Source: Sphingobium lactosutens (GTDB lineage: Bacteria; Pseudomonadota; Alphaproteobacteria; Sphingomonadales; Sphingomonadaceae). Taken from it: DNA of 62,120 nt. The notes under the pieces are model-generated. The model was not told the DNA's origin, did not search any database, and was given only the letters and a program-made list of their open reading frames with translations. Shown piece by piece: positions 34,475-43,172 of this stretch. How positions within the stretch are numbered: position 1 is the first letter of the stretch; each line of letters opens with the position of its first letter. Location: assembly GCF_013393185.1 (NCBI RefSeq), contig NZ_QJQX01000012.1:1-62120 (forward strand), read 5' to 3'. The position numbers and the translations under genes were made by a program.

Positions 34475-36048
34475 GCTGCGATTTCCAGCTTGCCTTCGTT
34501 ACGGCGCGTCAGACCCCAGGGGTTGGCGTCCTGCAACGCGTCGGGCAGCAGCGCGTCGGGCACGTCCTGATAGCAGACGGGGCGCAGGAAGCGCATCATC
34601 GCCAGCGTACCGACCGAGGTCGAACGGCCATCGGCGGTCGAGGGGAAAGGACCGCCATGGACCATGGCATGGGTCACTTCGACGCCGGTGGGCCAGCCGT
34701 TGGTCAGGATGCGACCAACCTTGCGCGACAGCGTGGGCAGCAGCTTGGCGGCGTCGCCTTCATCGCCTTCGCCGATGTGCAACGTCGCGGTCAGCTGGCC
34801 TTCCAGACCGGCGATGGTCGCGATGACTTCTTCGATGCTGGAGCAACGGATGAGGACCGAGGAGGAGCCGAAGACTTCTTCAGCGATGACCGGGTTCGAC
34901 TTGAAGGTCGCGCTGTCGGTCGCGAAGAAGGCGGCCTGGCCACGGTTGACGCCTTCGGGGTCGGTGCCACGGGCGACGGTGGTGACGCCATCGGCGCCGA
35001 CGAGGGCGGCGACGCCCTGTTCATAGGCGGCGTGGATGCCCGGCGTCAGCATGACCTGCGGCGCGGCGCCCGACAGGGTGGTAGCGGCAGCGGCGACGAA
35101 GGTGTCGAGGTCCGGGCCGTCCAAGGCGATGACCAGACCGGGGTTGGTGCAGAACTGGCCAGATCCCATGGTCAGCGAACCGACGAAAGCGGTGCCGAGC
35201 GCTTCCGCCTTGGCCGCCAGCGCGCCGGGCAGCAGCACGACCGGGTTGATCGACGACATTTCGGCATAGACCGGGATCGGTTCGGCGCGTTCGGCCGCGA
35301 TCTTCATCAGCGCCGTGCCGCCACCGCGCGAACCGGTGAAGCCGACGGCCTTGATGCGATGGTCGGCGACCAGAGAGGTGCCCAGTGCGCGGTTGGCGCC
35401 CGGCAGGTAGGAGAAGACGCCCTCATGCAGGCCAAGGCTCTTCACGGCAGCCTGAATGGCGCGGGCGACCAGCTCGCCGGTGCCGGGGTGGGCGCTGTGG
35501 CCCTTGACGACGACGGGCGAACCGGCGGCGAAGGCCGATGCGGTGTCACCGCCCGCGACCGAGAAGGCGAGGGGGAAGTTGGACGCGCCGAACACGGCGA
35601 CGGGGCCGACCGAATGGTTGACGCGGCGCAGGTCGGCGCGCGGCAGCGGCGTGCGGTCCGGCAGCGCCTTGTCGATGGTGGCGTCCAGCCAGTCGCCCAG
35701 GCGGACATAGGAAGCGAACAGGCGCAGCTGACCGACGGTGCGGCCACGCTCGCCTTCCAGACGGGCGCGCGGCAGGCCGGTTTCGGCCATGGCGGTTTCG
35801 ATCAGCAGGTCGCCGATCGCGACGATGTTGTCGGCGACGGTTTCCATGAAGGTCGCGCGAGCGTCAGGCGACAGGGTCGAAAAGCTTTCGAACGCGGCAT
35901 CGGCCAGCGCGGCGGCTTCATCGACTTCGGCGGGCATGGCGCTGGAAAAGGCGACGTCGCCCTTTCCGCCGGTGGACGGGTTGATCGCGTAGAAAGGCTC
36001 ACCGCTGTTGCGCTCGCTCGCGCCGATGAGGATGGCTCCGTTGAACAT
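34471..36048 (-). CDS. aldehyde dehydrogenase, likely 2,5-dioxovalerate (ketoglutarate semialdehyde) dehydrogenase
   Basis: Aldehyde dehydrogenase of 525 aa. The general base is Glu263 (YAEMSSINPVV), the nucleophile Cys300 (GSGQFCTNPG), and cofactor residues are in GFTGSRGGGTAL (236-247). The length and the N-terminus GASERNSGEPFYAINP fit KGSADH enzymes that oxidise 2-oxoglutarate semialdehyde to 2-oxoglutarate at the end of non-phosphorylative pentose or galactarate pathways. It shares an operon with the sugar dehydrogenase (4-base overlap). A terminator-like hairpin separates it from the dehydratase gene upstream. Confidence 0.85.
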   Translation of the reverse strand: MFNGAILIGASERNSGEPFYAINPSTGGKGDVAFSSAMPAEVDEAAALADAAFESFSTLSPDARATFMETVADNIVAIGDLLIETAMAETGLPRARLEGERGRTVGQLRLFASYVRLGDWLDATIDKALPDRTPLPRADLRRVNHSVGPVAVFGASNFPLAFSVAGGDTASAFAAGSPVVVKGHSAHPGTGELVARAIQAAVKSLGLHEGVFSYLPGANRALGTSLVADHRIKAVGFTGSRGGGTALMKIAAERAEPIPVYAEMSSINPVVLLPGALAAKAEALGTAFVGSLTMGSGQFCTNPGLVIALDGPDLDTFVAAAATTLSGAAPQVMLTPGIHAAYEQGVAALVGADGVTTVARGTDPEGVNRGQAAFFATDSATFKSNPVIAEEVFGSSSVLIRCSSIEEVIATIAGLEGQLTATLHIGEGDEGDAAKLLPTLSRKVGRILTNGWPTGVEVTHAMVHGGPFPSTADGRSTSVGTLAMMRFLRPVCYQDVPDALLPDALQDANPWGLTRRNEGKLEIAA

Positions 36049-36143
36049 GGCTGTCTCCTGAAGGGGGTCAGAAAGGTCTGGCTAGACGATCGTGCCGAAA
36101 AAGAGCGGTTCGTTTTCCGGCACAAGTGATGCAAAAATCGGGA

Positions 36144-36180
36144 GGATGGGGCGGCGTTCAGATGGATAGCCGCCCCGTCC
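36144..36180 (-). terminator. hairpin between dehydratase and aldehyde dehydrogenase genes
   Basis: GGGGCGGC (36148-36155) pairs with GCCGCCCC (36169-36176). On the minus strand the stem is followed by CCTCCCGATTTTTGC, a U tract. It follows the dehydratase gene and suggests that the aldehyde dehydrogenase and sugar dehydrogenase genes have their own promoter. A second small palindrome, GTCCGA-N7-TCGGAC, lies at 36194-36212. Confidence 0.6.
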
Positions 36181-36225
36181 TTTCAAGGGGCATGTCCGAA
36201 TATTTGTCGGACTTAATATTCCCGA

Positions 36226-38028
36226 TTAATGGTTGTCGCGCGGCAGGCCCATGGTCTGGGCGATGCGCTGATATTTCTCCGCGCCTTCCAGGATGGCGCC
36301 GGTGTTCATCTGGCCGACGACCGAGCGCTGGATTTCCTGCCATGGCGTCTGCGAGGCAGGATATTTGAACCCACCCTCGGCCACCAGCTTCGCGCGGCGT
36401 GCTTCCAGTTCCTCGTCGGAAATCAGCACGTTCACCGTGCCGGCCTTCAGGTCCATGCGAACGCGGTCGCCGGTTTCCAGCAGGGCGAGGCCACCCATCG
36501 CCGCCGCTTCGGGCGAGGCGTTCAGGATCGACGGGCTACCCGACGTGCCCGACTGGCGACCGTCGCCGATGCAGGGAAGGGCGGACACGCCTTCGGTGAT
36601 GAGGTAAGCGGGCGGACGCATGTTCACGACTTCCGCCGCGCCCGGATAGCCGATCGGGCCCGCGCCGCGCATGAACATCAGCGTGTCGGCGGTGATGCCG
36701 ACCGACGGATCGTCGATACGGTGGTGATAATCTTCCGGCCCGTCGAACACGACCGCCGGGCCTTCAAAGGCTTCGGGATCATCGGGGTTGGACAGGTAGC
36801 GCTGACGGAACTCTTCGCTGATGACGCTGGTCTTCATGACCGCTTCGTCGAACAGGTTGCCGGTCAGGACCAGGAAGCCGGCTTCGTCCTTAAGTGGCTG
36901 GTTGAACGGGCGGATGACCTTTTCATCCTCGATCTCCACGCCCTTGCAGTTTTCGCCCATGGTCTTGCCATTGACGGTCATCGCGCCCTCGCGGATCAGG
37001 CCTTGGTCGATCAGCTGGCTGATGACGGCGGGCAGGCCGCCGGCGCGGTAATAATCCTCGCCCAGATATTCGCCGGCCGGCTGCATGTTGACCAGCAGCG
37101 GCACCTTGTGGCCGACCGTCTCCCAATCCTTGAGCGGCAGCTCGACGCCCATGTGGCGGGCGATGGCGGCGAGGTGGATCGGCGCGTTGGTCGAACCGCC
37201 GATCGCCGAGTTGGCGACGATGGCGTTGTGGAACGCGTCGAGCGTCATGATGTCGGAGGGCTTCAGATCCTCATGCACCATTTCGACGATGCGCTTGCCG
37301 GTGCGATAGGCGGCTTCCTGACGGTCGCGATAGGGGGCGGGGATTGCCGCGCTGCCCGGCAGCATCATGCCCAGCGCTTCGGCCAGCGCATTCATGGTGC
37401 TGGCGGTGCCCATGGTGTTGCAGAAACCGGTCGAGGGTGCCGACGAGGCGACCAGCTTGATGAAGCCTTCATCGTCGATCTTGCCGGCGGCCAGCAGCTG
37501 GCGACCATGCCAGACGATCGTTCCAGACCCGGTGCGCTCGCCCTTGTGCCAGCCATTCAGCATCGGGCCGACCGACAAAGCGATCGCCGGGATGTTGACG
37601 GTGGCGGCGGCCATCAGCAGCGCCGGGGTGGTCTTGTCGCAACCGCTGGTCAGGATCACGCCGTCGAGCGGATAACCGTACATGGCTTCGACCAGACCCA
37701 GATAGGCCAGGTTGCGGTCAAGGCCGGCGGTCGGGCGCTTGCCGGTTTCCTGGATCGGGTGGACCGGGAATTCCAGCGCGATGCCGCCCATTTCGCGGAT
37801 GCCCTCGCGCATACGCTCGGCCAGCACGAGGTGGTGACGGTTGCAGGGCGACAGGTCGCTGCCGGTCTGGGCGATGCCGATGATCGGCTTGCCGCTGCGC
37901 AGTTCTTCGAGGCTGAGGCCGAAGTTCAGGTAACGCTCCAGATAGAGCGAGGTCATGTCGATATTGTCGGGGTTGTCGAACCAGGCGCGGCTGCGCAGCT
38001 TCGGGGCAGTCTTGGGCGAATCGCTCAT
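36226..38028 (-). CDS. IlvD/Edd family sugar-acid dehydratase (arabinonate/xylonate type)
   Basis: Iron-sulfur dehydratase of 600 aa. Cys62 ([10 protein letters not shown]), Cys130 ([10 protein letters not shown]) and Cys203 ([10 protein letters not shown]) are spaced 68 and 73, as in the structurally known L-arabinonate/D-xylonate dehydratases; the catalytic-base Ser is in [10 protein letters not shown]. This group removes water from aldonic acids to give 2-keto-3-deoxy acids. It starts the sugar-oxidation cluster and has its own upstream region. Substrate (arabinonate, xylonate, galactonate or another) is not decided by the sequence. Confidence 0.88.
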   Translation of the reverse strand: MSDSPKTAPKLRSRAWFDNPDNIDMTSLYLERYLNFGLSLEELRSGKPIIGIAQTGSDLSPCNRHHLVLAERMREGIREMGGIALEFPVHPIQETGKRPTAGLDRNLAYLGLVEAMYGYPLDGVILTSGCDKTTPALLMAAATVNIPAIALSVGPMLNGWHKGERTGSGTIVWHGRQLLAAGKIDDEGFIKLVASSAPSTGFCNTMGTASTMNALAEALGMMLPGSAAIPAPYRDRQEAAYRTGKRIVEMVHEDLKPSDIMTLDAFHNAIVANSAIGGSTNAPIHLAAIARHMGVELPLKDWETVGHKVPLLVNMQPAGEYLGEDYYRAGGLPAVISQLIDQGLIREGAMTVNGKTMGENCKGVEIEDEKVIRPFNQPLKDEAGFLVLTGNLFDEAVMKTSVISEEFRQRYLSNPDDPEAFEGPAVVFDGPEDYHHRIDDPSVGITADTLMFMRGAGPIGYPGAAEVVNMRPPAYLITEGVSALPCIGDGRQSGTSGSPSILNASPEAAAMGGLALLETGDRVRMDLKAGTVNVLISDEELEARRAKLVAEGGFKYPASQTPWQEIQRSVVGQMNTGAILEGAEKYQRIAQTMGLPRDNH

Positions 38029-38078
38029 TGGGGCATCCTGACGAAAAAGACGGGGCGCTTCTGCGCGCTCGCCTTTTC

Positions 38079-38105
38079 GATATACTCATACAAATACTAT
38101 TTCAA
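38079..38105 (-). promoter_or_regulatory. candidate promoter/operator of the dehydratase gene
   Basis: On the minus strand TTGAAA (38105-38100) is followed after 15 bases by TATATC (38084-38079). The AT-rich spacer carries ATACT-like repeats (plus strand ATACTCATACAAATACTAT), an unusual sequence in this GC-rich DNA and a possible binding site for the GntR regulator at 32800. The SD-like AGGA lies 8 bases before the ATG. Confidence 0.4.
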
Positions 38106-38163
38106 GGACGCATGAAGGCGACCCTGCGGAAAATCGCAGCGAAATGCGGCACGGGAAGAGGGG

Positions 38164-40203
38164 TTAGGCCGGCTGGCGGGTCTGGCTCGACTGGTCGTCG
38201 AGCATCGCTCGCACCTTCGCGGCCAGATCGGCATAGGTGAAGGGCTTGGTCAGCAGTTCGACGCCGGGGTCGAGCCGGCCATGGTGGATGATGGCGTTGC
38301 GGGCATAGCCGGTGGTGAAGAGGATGCGGAGCGCGGGGTAGCGGACATGAACCTCGCGGGCGAGGTCCGCGCCGCTCATCCCGCCGGGTAGCACGACATC
38401 GGTAAAGAGCAGGTCGATCGGCTCGCTCGCGCCGTCGAGCGCCGCGAGCGCATCGGCGGCGGTGCCGGTTTCCACGATCCTGTAGCCGAGGTCGCGCAAG
38501 ACGCTGGCCGAATAGGCGCGGACATTTTCGTCGTCCTCGCACAGCAGGATGGTTTCCGTGCCGCCAACGGTCTGGACCGGCAGCGTTTCGCCGCTCTCCT
38601 CGACAGGCAGAATCCCATGACGGCGGGGCAGATAGAGCTTCACGCATGTGCCCAGGCCCGGTTCGGAATAGACCTGCAAATGGCCGCCCGACTGCCGGAT
38701 GAAGCCATAGACCATTGAGAGGCCCAATCCCGTCCCGCGCCCGACATCCTTGGTCGTGAAAAAAGGTTCGACCGCATGATGGAGCGTGTCGGCGTCCATC
38801 CCTTCGCCGCTGTCGGACACGCTGATCTGCACATATTGGCCGGGCGTCATCTCTCCATCGCGCGCCGCCTGTGTGGAATCGATCTGGAGATTGTCTATTT
38901 CGATGTCCAGCTTGCCGCCCTCCGGCATCGCGTCGCGCGCATTGACCGCCAGATTGAGCAGTGCATTTTCCATCTGGTTATGATCGACCTCGATCGCCCA
39001 TGCGCCGTCCAGCGGTACGGTGCGGACCTCGATCGTCTCGCCCAGCGTCCGCTGGAACAGGTCGGACATCCCTGTGATCAGGCGATTGGGATCCATCGGC
39101 TGCGGGCTGAGCGGCTGGCGGCGGGAAAAGGCCAGCAGGCGCTGGGTCAGGACGGAGGCCCGTTCCGCGCCCGCCATGGCATTGTCCGCCGCCCGTTTCA
39201 GGCGCGGCGTGTCCGTGGGCAGGCCGCGTTGCAGCAGCTCCAGATTGCCCGTCACCACCTGCAGCAGATTGTTGAAGTCGTGCGCGACACCGCCGGTCAA
39301 CTGGCCCAGCGTTTCCATCTTCTGCGCCTGCCGCAACGCTGCTTCCGCCTCTGCGCGGGCGCGCGCCTCGGCGCGATGCTCGGTGACGTCACGGGCGACG
39401 CAGTAGATATGCTCGCCCTCCGGCACCGCGGTCCAGCTGAAGGTGCGATAGTCGCCGGCCCTGGTGCGGAATCGATTTTCAAAGCGCCAAGTGGGCCGAC
39501 CATCGGCCAGTTCGTCGATCTTGTCGCGGGTGGCGGACCTATCGTCGGGATGCTCCATCCACTCCGACGTGCGACCGACCAGCTCCTCCTGGCTCCAGCC
39601 CAATATGTCGGTCCAGGCTGGACTGGCGGCCAGCCAGACGCCGCTGACATCGGCGATCAGGAAGGGGTCGCGCGCCAGCGCCCAGAGACGGTCGCGCTCG
39701 GCCGCCATCTGCCGCTCGGCCAGCACGCGCTTCGTCGTTTCGCTGACGATGCAGAGCACGCCGTCGATTGATCCGTCCGCCTCGAAGACCGGCGAATAGC
39801 TGATGTCGAAGAAGACCTGTTCCCCCCGGCCGCCATCGCGTTCGATATAGAAGGGGCGGTCCTTGGCATGAATCGTTTCGCCTCCATCCCGCACCGACCG
39901 GAGCAAGGGTTCCAGATCGTTCCAGAGTTCGGCCCAGCCCTCGCGGGCCGGGCGTCCCAGCGCATGGGGATGTTTGTCGCCGATGGTCGGGACATAGGCA
40001 TCGTTGTAGAGAGCGCAGAAATCCGTTCCCCAGAAAAGCACGATTTCCGCTCTGGAAGACAGCATCAATCGCACCGTCGACACCAGGGTCGGCGACCAGC
40101 TTTCCACCGGGCCAAGCGGCGATGCGGCGTCGATGCCCGCCGTGAGCGCGCCCAGGGGGCCTTGAGCCGCGATCCTGTCTGCTATGCCGGGCGCGACGGT
40201 CAT
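38164..40203 (-). CDS. hybrid sensor histidine kinase with PAS domains and receiver
   Basis: A protein of 679 aa with no membrane segment. PAS-like regions lie at about 50-160 and 170-275, a HisKA domain has His308 (GGVAHDFNNLLQ), the HATPase has NALLNLAVNARDAM (413-426) and GRGTGLGLSM (488-497), and a C-terminal receiver has Asp602 (FTDVVLPGG). The His motif is of the PAS/LOV-type family that lacks a separate response regulator in many alphaproteobacteria. No partner regulator or target is adjacent. It may respond to a cytoplasmic or redox/light signal; no flavin-binding Cys motif (GRNCRFLQ) is seen, so a LOV sensor is not supported. Confidence 0.9.
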   Translation of the reverse strand: MTVAPGIADRIAAQGPLGALTAGIDAASPLGPVESWSPTLVSTVRLMLSSRAEIVLFWGTDFCALYNDAYVPTIGDKHPHALGRPAREGWAELWNDLEPLLRSVRDGGETIHAKDRPFYIERDGGRGEQVFFDISYSPVFEADGSIDGVLCIVSETTKRVLAERQMAAERDRLWALARDPFLIADVSGVWLAASPAWTDILGWSQEELVGRTSEWMEHPDDRSATRDKIDELADGRPTWRFENRFRTRAGDYRTFSWTAVPEGEHIYCVARDVTEHRAEARARAEAEAALRQAQKMETLGQLTGGVAHDFNNLLQVVTGNLELLQRGLPTDTPRLKRAADNAMAGAERASVLTQRLLAFSRRQPLSPQPMDPNRLITGMSDLFQRTLGETIEVRTVPLDGAWAIEVDHNQMENALLNLAVNARDAMPEGGKLDIEIDNLQIDSTQAARDGEMTPGQYVQISVSDSGEGMDADTLHHAVEPFFTTKDVGRGTGLGLSMVYGFIRQSGGHLQVYSEPGLGTCVKLYLPRRHGILPVEESGETLPVQTVGGTETILLCEDDENVRAYSASVLRDLGYRIVETGTAADALAALDGASEPIDLLFTDVVLPGGMSGADLAREVHVRYPALRILFTTGYARNAIIHHGRLDPGVELLTKPFTYADLAAKVRAMLDDQSSQTRQPA

Positions 40204-40340
40204 CCTAGTCTCTTCTGTATCCGATGCTATTGGCTCGATACGCCCATGGGCCGATTTGTTTCCCTTGATGTGATGCCCCGGACCTTTTGTCCATCACCTG
40301 TGCTCTTGAAACGGACAAGGCGGCGGCGCATGGAACGGGC

Positions 40341-41384
40341 ATGACAGCCGCTGCCTCCGCCTTCCGCTCCTCTGCCATCGCCATGCCCCGCGCCATCGCG
40401 CGATGGCTGCTGGCCGTGGCCGCTCTGGTCTTCTGCATGGTGGTGGTGGGGGGCATCACCCGCCTGACCGAATCCGGCCTGTCGATCACCCAGTGGAAGC
40501 CGATCAGCGGCGCGATCCCGCCGCTGACCCATGACCAGTGGATGGAAGCCTTCCGCCTCTACCAGCAGATCCCCGAATATCAGCAAATTAAACGCGGCAT
40601 GACTCTGGGGGATTTCCAGTTCATCTTCTTCTGGGAATGGGCGCACCGGTTGCTCGGACGGCTGATCGGTATTGCCTTTGCCCTGCCGCTGATCTGGTTC
40701 GCGTGGAAGCGCGCGGTCCCGTCCGGCTATGGCTGGCGTCTGGCCGCGCTGCTGGCGCTGGGCGGGCTGCAAGGGGCAATCGGCTGGTGGATGGTGAAGT
40801 CGGGCCTCTCGGTGCGCACGGATGTCAGCCATTATCGTCTGGCGGTGCATCTGCTGACCGCGCTCTTCATCATGGGTGGCCTGATCTGGACCGCGCTCGA
40901 CCTGCTGATGCTGGCACGCAATCCGGCAGCGCGGCCGGCACGGATGACGCCCTTCGCGCTGGCGGCGCTGCTGGCGTTGCTGGTGCAACTGCTGTTCGGC
41001 GCCTTCACCGCAGGACTGGATGCCGGCTATATCTCCAATACATGGCCGCTGATGAACGACTATCTGGTGCCGGAAGGGATCAGCTGGGTGGGATCGCTCT
41101 GGGCGACCGTCTCGTCCGATCCCTATCTCGTCCACTTCATCCATCGTTGGTGGGCCTGGGTCGCGGCGGCGCTGCTGATCCTGCTGGCGCGACGCGCGAA
41201 GAAGGCGGGGCAGCGCGGCCCGTCGATCGCGATCAATGCCACGGTCGGCGTCCAGGTGCTGCTCGGCATCGCGACCGTCATCAGCGGTATCGCGCTGCCG
41301 CTGGCGGTGCTGCACCAAGCCGTGGGCGCGTTGGTGGTGGCGTCGGCTAGCTGGGGCGCCCATGCCATCGGACGGCGCGCATGA
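40341..41384 (+). CDS. ctaA: heme A synthase (COX15/CtaA)
   Basis: Converts heme O to heme A for aa3-type oxidases. It has 347 aa and eight membrane segments, with the alphaproteobacterial long form, GGITRLTESGLSITQWKPISG (about residues 36-56) and paired His in FFWEWAHRLLGR and FIHRWWAW. ATG 40341 is chosen (RBS-like GGAACGGGC), 18 codons into the open frame. It overlaps cutA by four bases. It agrees with the aa3 subunit IV gene at 44776. Confidence 0.93.
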   Translation: MTAAASAFRSSAIAMPRAIARWLLAVAALVFCMVVVGGITRLTESGLSITQWKPISGAIPPLTHDQWMEAFRLYQQIPEYQQIKRGMTLGDFQFIFFWEWAHRLLGRLIGIAFALPLIWFAWKRAVPSGYGWRLAALLALGGLQGAIGWWMVKSGLSVRTDVSHYRLAVHLLTALFIMGGLIWTALDLLMLARNPAARPARMTPFALAALLALLVQLLFGAFTAGLDAGYISNTWPLMNDYLVPEGISWVGSLWATVSSDPYLVHFIHRWWAWVAAALLILLARRAKKAGQRGPSIAINATVGVQVLLGIATVISGIALPLAVLHQAVGALVVASASWGAHAIGRRA

Positions 41385-41698
41385 ACGAGCCGGTCGTGCT
41401 GGTCTATACGCTGTTCGGATCGGCCGAAGACGCCGGGCGCATCGCCCGGCAGCTCGTCGAGGAAAGGCTGGCGGCCTGCGCCAATATCGGCGCGCCCTGT
41501 ACGTCCATCTACAAATGGAAGGGGGCTATCGAGGAGGCGGCCGAAACCCCTGCGCTGTTCAAGACCAGTCCGGCACGAAGCGAAGCGTTGCAGGCCCGGC
41601 TCGCCGAACTGCACGACTATGACCTGCCGGCGATCGTGAAGGTCGATGGGAAGGCGTCCGCCGCCTTTGCGGGCTGGGTCGGGGAGCAGGTTCAATGA
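41381..41698 (+). CDS. cutA: divalent-cation tolerance protein CutA
   Basis: Small trimeric protein of 105 aa linked to copper tolerance. It has the family signature KTSPARSEALQARLAELHDYDLPAI, ending VGEQVQ. It overlaps ctaA and the next gene by four bases each (ATGA at both ends), so all three should be translated together. The link to copper fits its position after a cytochrome oxidase assembly gene, but that is only suggestive. Confidence 0.92.
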   Translation: MNEPVVLVYTLFGSAEDAGRIARQLVEERLAACANIGAPCTSIYKWKGAIEEAAETPALFKTSPARSEALQARLAELHDYDLPAIVKVDGKASAAFAGWVGEQVQ

Positions 41699-42498
41699 AG
41701 ATGTGGAAGCTGGCGTCCGCCCTGCTCGTCATAGGCGCGCAACCGGCTGCGGCCGAACTGGTCCCCATCGCCTTCGCCCCGCCGGTTGGGCGCGATCTCG
41801 TCTACCACATTGAGCAAAGCCGCATTGTCGAAGGGCAGAAAAGTCGGTTCAGCGCGACCCGCAGCCTGCGTTTCGAGCGGGTGGGGCAGGCCTATCTGTT
41901 GCATGCCACGCTGCGCACGATCGACAGCGATGCGCCGGCCGCCGCGACCCAATCCTGGCGCGCGGCGCTGACGCCGCTGGTCGGCGTGGAGATGGGCTTT
42001 CGCGTCGATGCGACGGGCAAGATCGTCGGCCTCGACGATATGGAAAAGGTCTGGGGGTCGGTCGAGCAGGGACTGGCGCGCATGATGACCGGGTTTGCGC
42101 CTGATTCTGCCCAGTATCGTGCGGCCGGTGCGGTGCAGGCGCTGTTTGCCGGTCTGCCTCCGGAAGGGCGGCTGGCGCTGCTCGCGGGCGAATATCAGCC
42201 GCTCTTTCTCTTTGCGGGCGGTGAGGTGGAGGATGATGCGGTCGGGCGCGGCGTGCGCACCATGGCAGGATCGCCGCTGGGCCGGCCGGTGAGTGTCGAA
42301 GGCCTGCTCCGGCTCGAAGCGCGCGAAGGCGGCCGGTTCCAGCTGGAAGAGAGACTGGCCGGCAATGGCGTGCAACTGGTGGCGCGCTATGCCTTGTCGA
42401 CGCACAGCGGGATGGTCGAGCACCAGACGCGCGACCTGACGCTGGGGGCAAAATCCCTTGTCGAAACGCGGGATCTGCGCGAAGGCGACGCGTCCTGA
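41695..42498 (+). CDS. hypothetical secreted protein, 267 aa
   Basis: A protein with a signal peptide (MKMWKLASALLVIGAQPAAAE, cleavage near 20) and a predicted beta-rich body; no domain is recognised. It has paired blocks such as DLVYHIEQSRIVEGQKS and RRFQLEERLAGNGVQLV, with hydrophobic alternation typical of a secreted or lipid-binding fold. It is the last gene of the ctaA-cutA chain (overlap ATGA). A role in oxidase assembly is only an inference from the position. Confidence 0.65.
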   Translation: MKMWKLASALLVIGAQPAAAELVPIAFAPPVGRDLVYHIEQSRIVEGQKSRFSATRSLRFERVGQAYLLHATLRTIDSDAPAAATQSWRAALTPLVGVEMGFRVDATGKIVGLDDMEKVWGSVEQGLARMMTGFAPDSAQYRAAGAVQALFAGLPPEGRLALLAGEYQPLFLFAGGEVEDDAVGRGVRTMAGSPLGRPVSVEGLLRLEAREGGRFQLEERLAGNGVQLVARYALSTHSGMVEHQTRDLTLGAKSLVETRDLREGDAS

Positions 42499-42504
42499 CC
42501 GGCG

Positions 42505-43125
42505 TCAGCGTGCTGCGTTGGCGGCGGGTGCGACGGCAGCGGCTTCCGCCTCCTCCTTCGGCGCGAAGATGCGCAGGCTGGTCAGCAGCGTCTCGGAGAT
42601 CGCCTGATATTGCTCGCTCAGCATTTCGGGATAGACGAAGGTCGCGGTGACGATCGACCCGTCGGGCTGGCGCAGCAGGCGGATGCCGACATTATTGCCT
42701 TCGCCATCATTGGCGGTGCCGCGATATTCATTGTCGCCGACAAAGTCGCCGTCCACGCCTTCAGCGCCGGTGTTGAGCGCCTCGACGATCTGCTGGAGCG
42801 TCTGGTCGCCGTCATTCTTCTGCCAGAAGACGCGCGCGTCAGCGCCTGCGCCGGGGTCTTCATAAACGACGCCATCCGCATTGCTGGCGCCCTTGTCCCG
42901 TACCCAGCCCTCGGGGAGGGTGATGGAAAAGCCGCGTTCGATATTCACATAGTTGCGGCCGTCGGGCGTTTCGTCCGACTGCTGGTTCGCAATGGCGTTG
43001 GCGGCGGCGGCATTGGCGGCGGCGGCCAGTTCCTCCTGACTCGGCATGTCTGCCACAGGTTCGGTGCGGCCGCAGGCGGCGAGCAGCAGGACGGGCAGGC
43101 AGACGACGAGCAAAGCATGTTTCAT
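42505..43125 (-). CDS. hypothetical lipoprotein, 206 aa
   Basis: Lipoprotein with lipobox LLAAC (Cys18), an Ala/Asn-rich linker (about 25-50) and a globular domain from residue 55 (GRNYVNIERGFSITLPEGW). The last part resembles PsbP/lipoprotein-LpqN-like folds (FSITLPEGWVRDK, TFVYPEMLSEQYQAISETLLTSLRIF), but I can only suggest this. The tail is low-complexity Ala/Glu. It converges with the 41695 gene and lies downstream of the NtrC-type gene. Confidence 0.65.
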   Translation of the reverse strand: MKHALLVVCLPVLLLAACGRTEPVADMPSQEELAAAANAAAANAIANQQSDETPDGRNYVNIERGFSITLPEGWVRDKGASNADGVVYEDPGAGADARVFWQKNDGDQTLQQIVEALNTGAEGVDGDFVGDNEYRGTANDGEGNNVGIRLLRQPDGSIVTATFVYPEMLSEQYQAISETLLTSLRIFAPKEEAEAAAVAPAANAAR

Positions 43126-43172
43126 GTCCCGTCCAAAGCATAGGCGCGGGCAGATTTCAACGCCATAGCCCG

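Noticed and set aside
38164..40203. LOV-type light sensor in the hybrid kinase
   Set aside because: No flavin-binding Cys motif in the PAS domains; only ordinary PAS features are visible.
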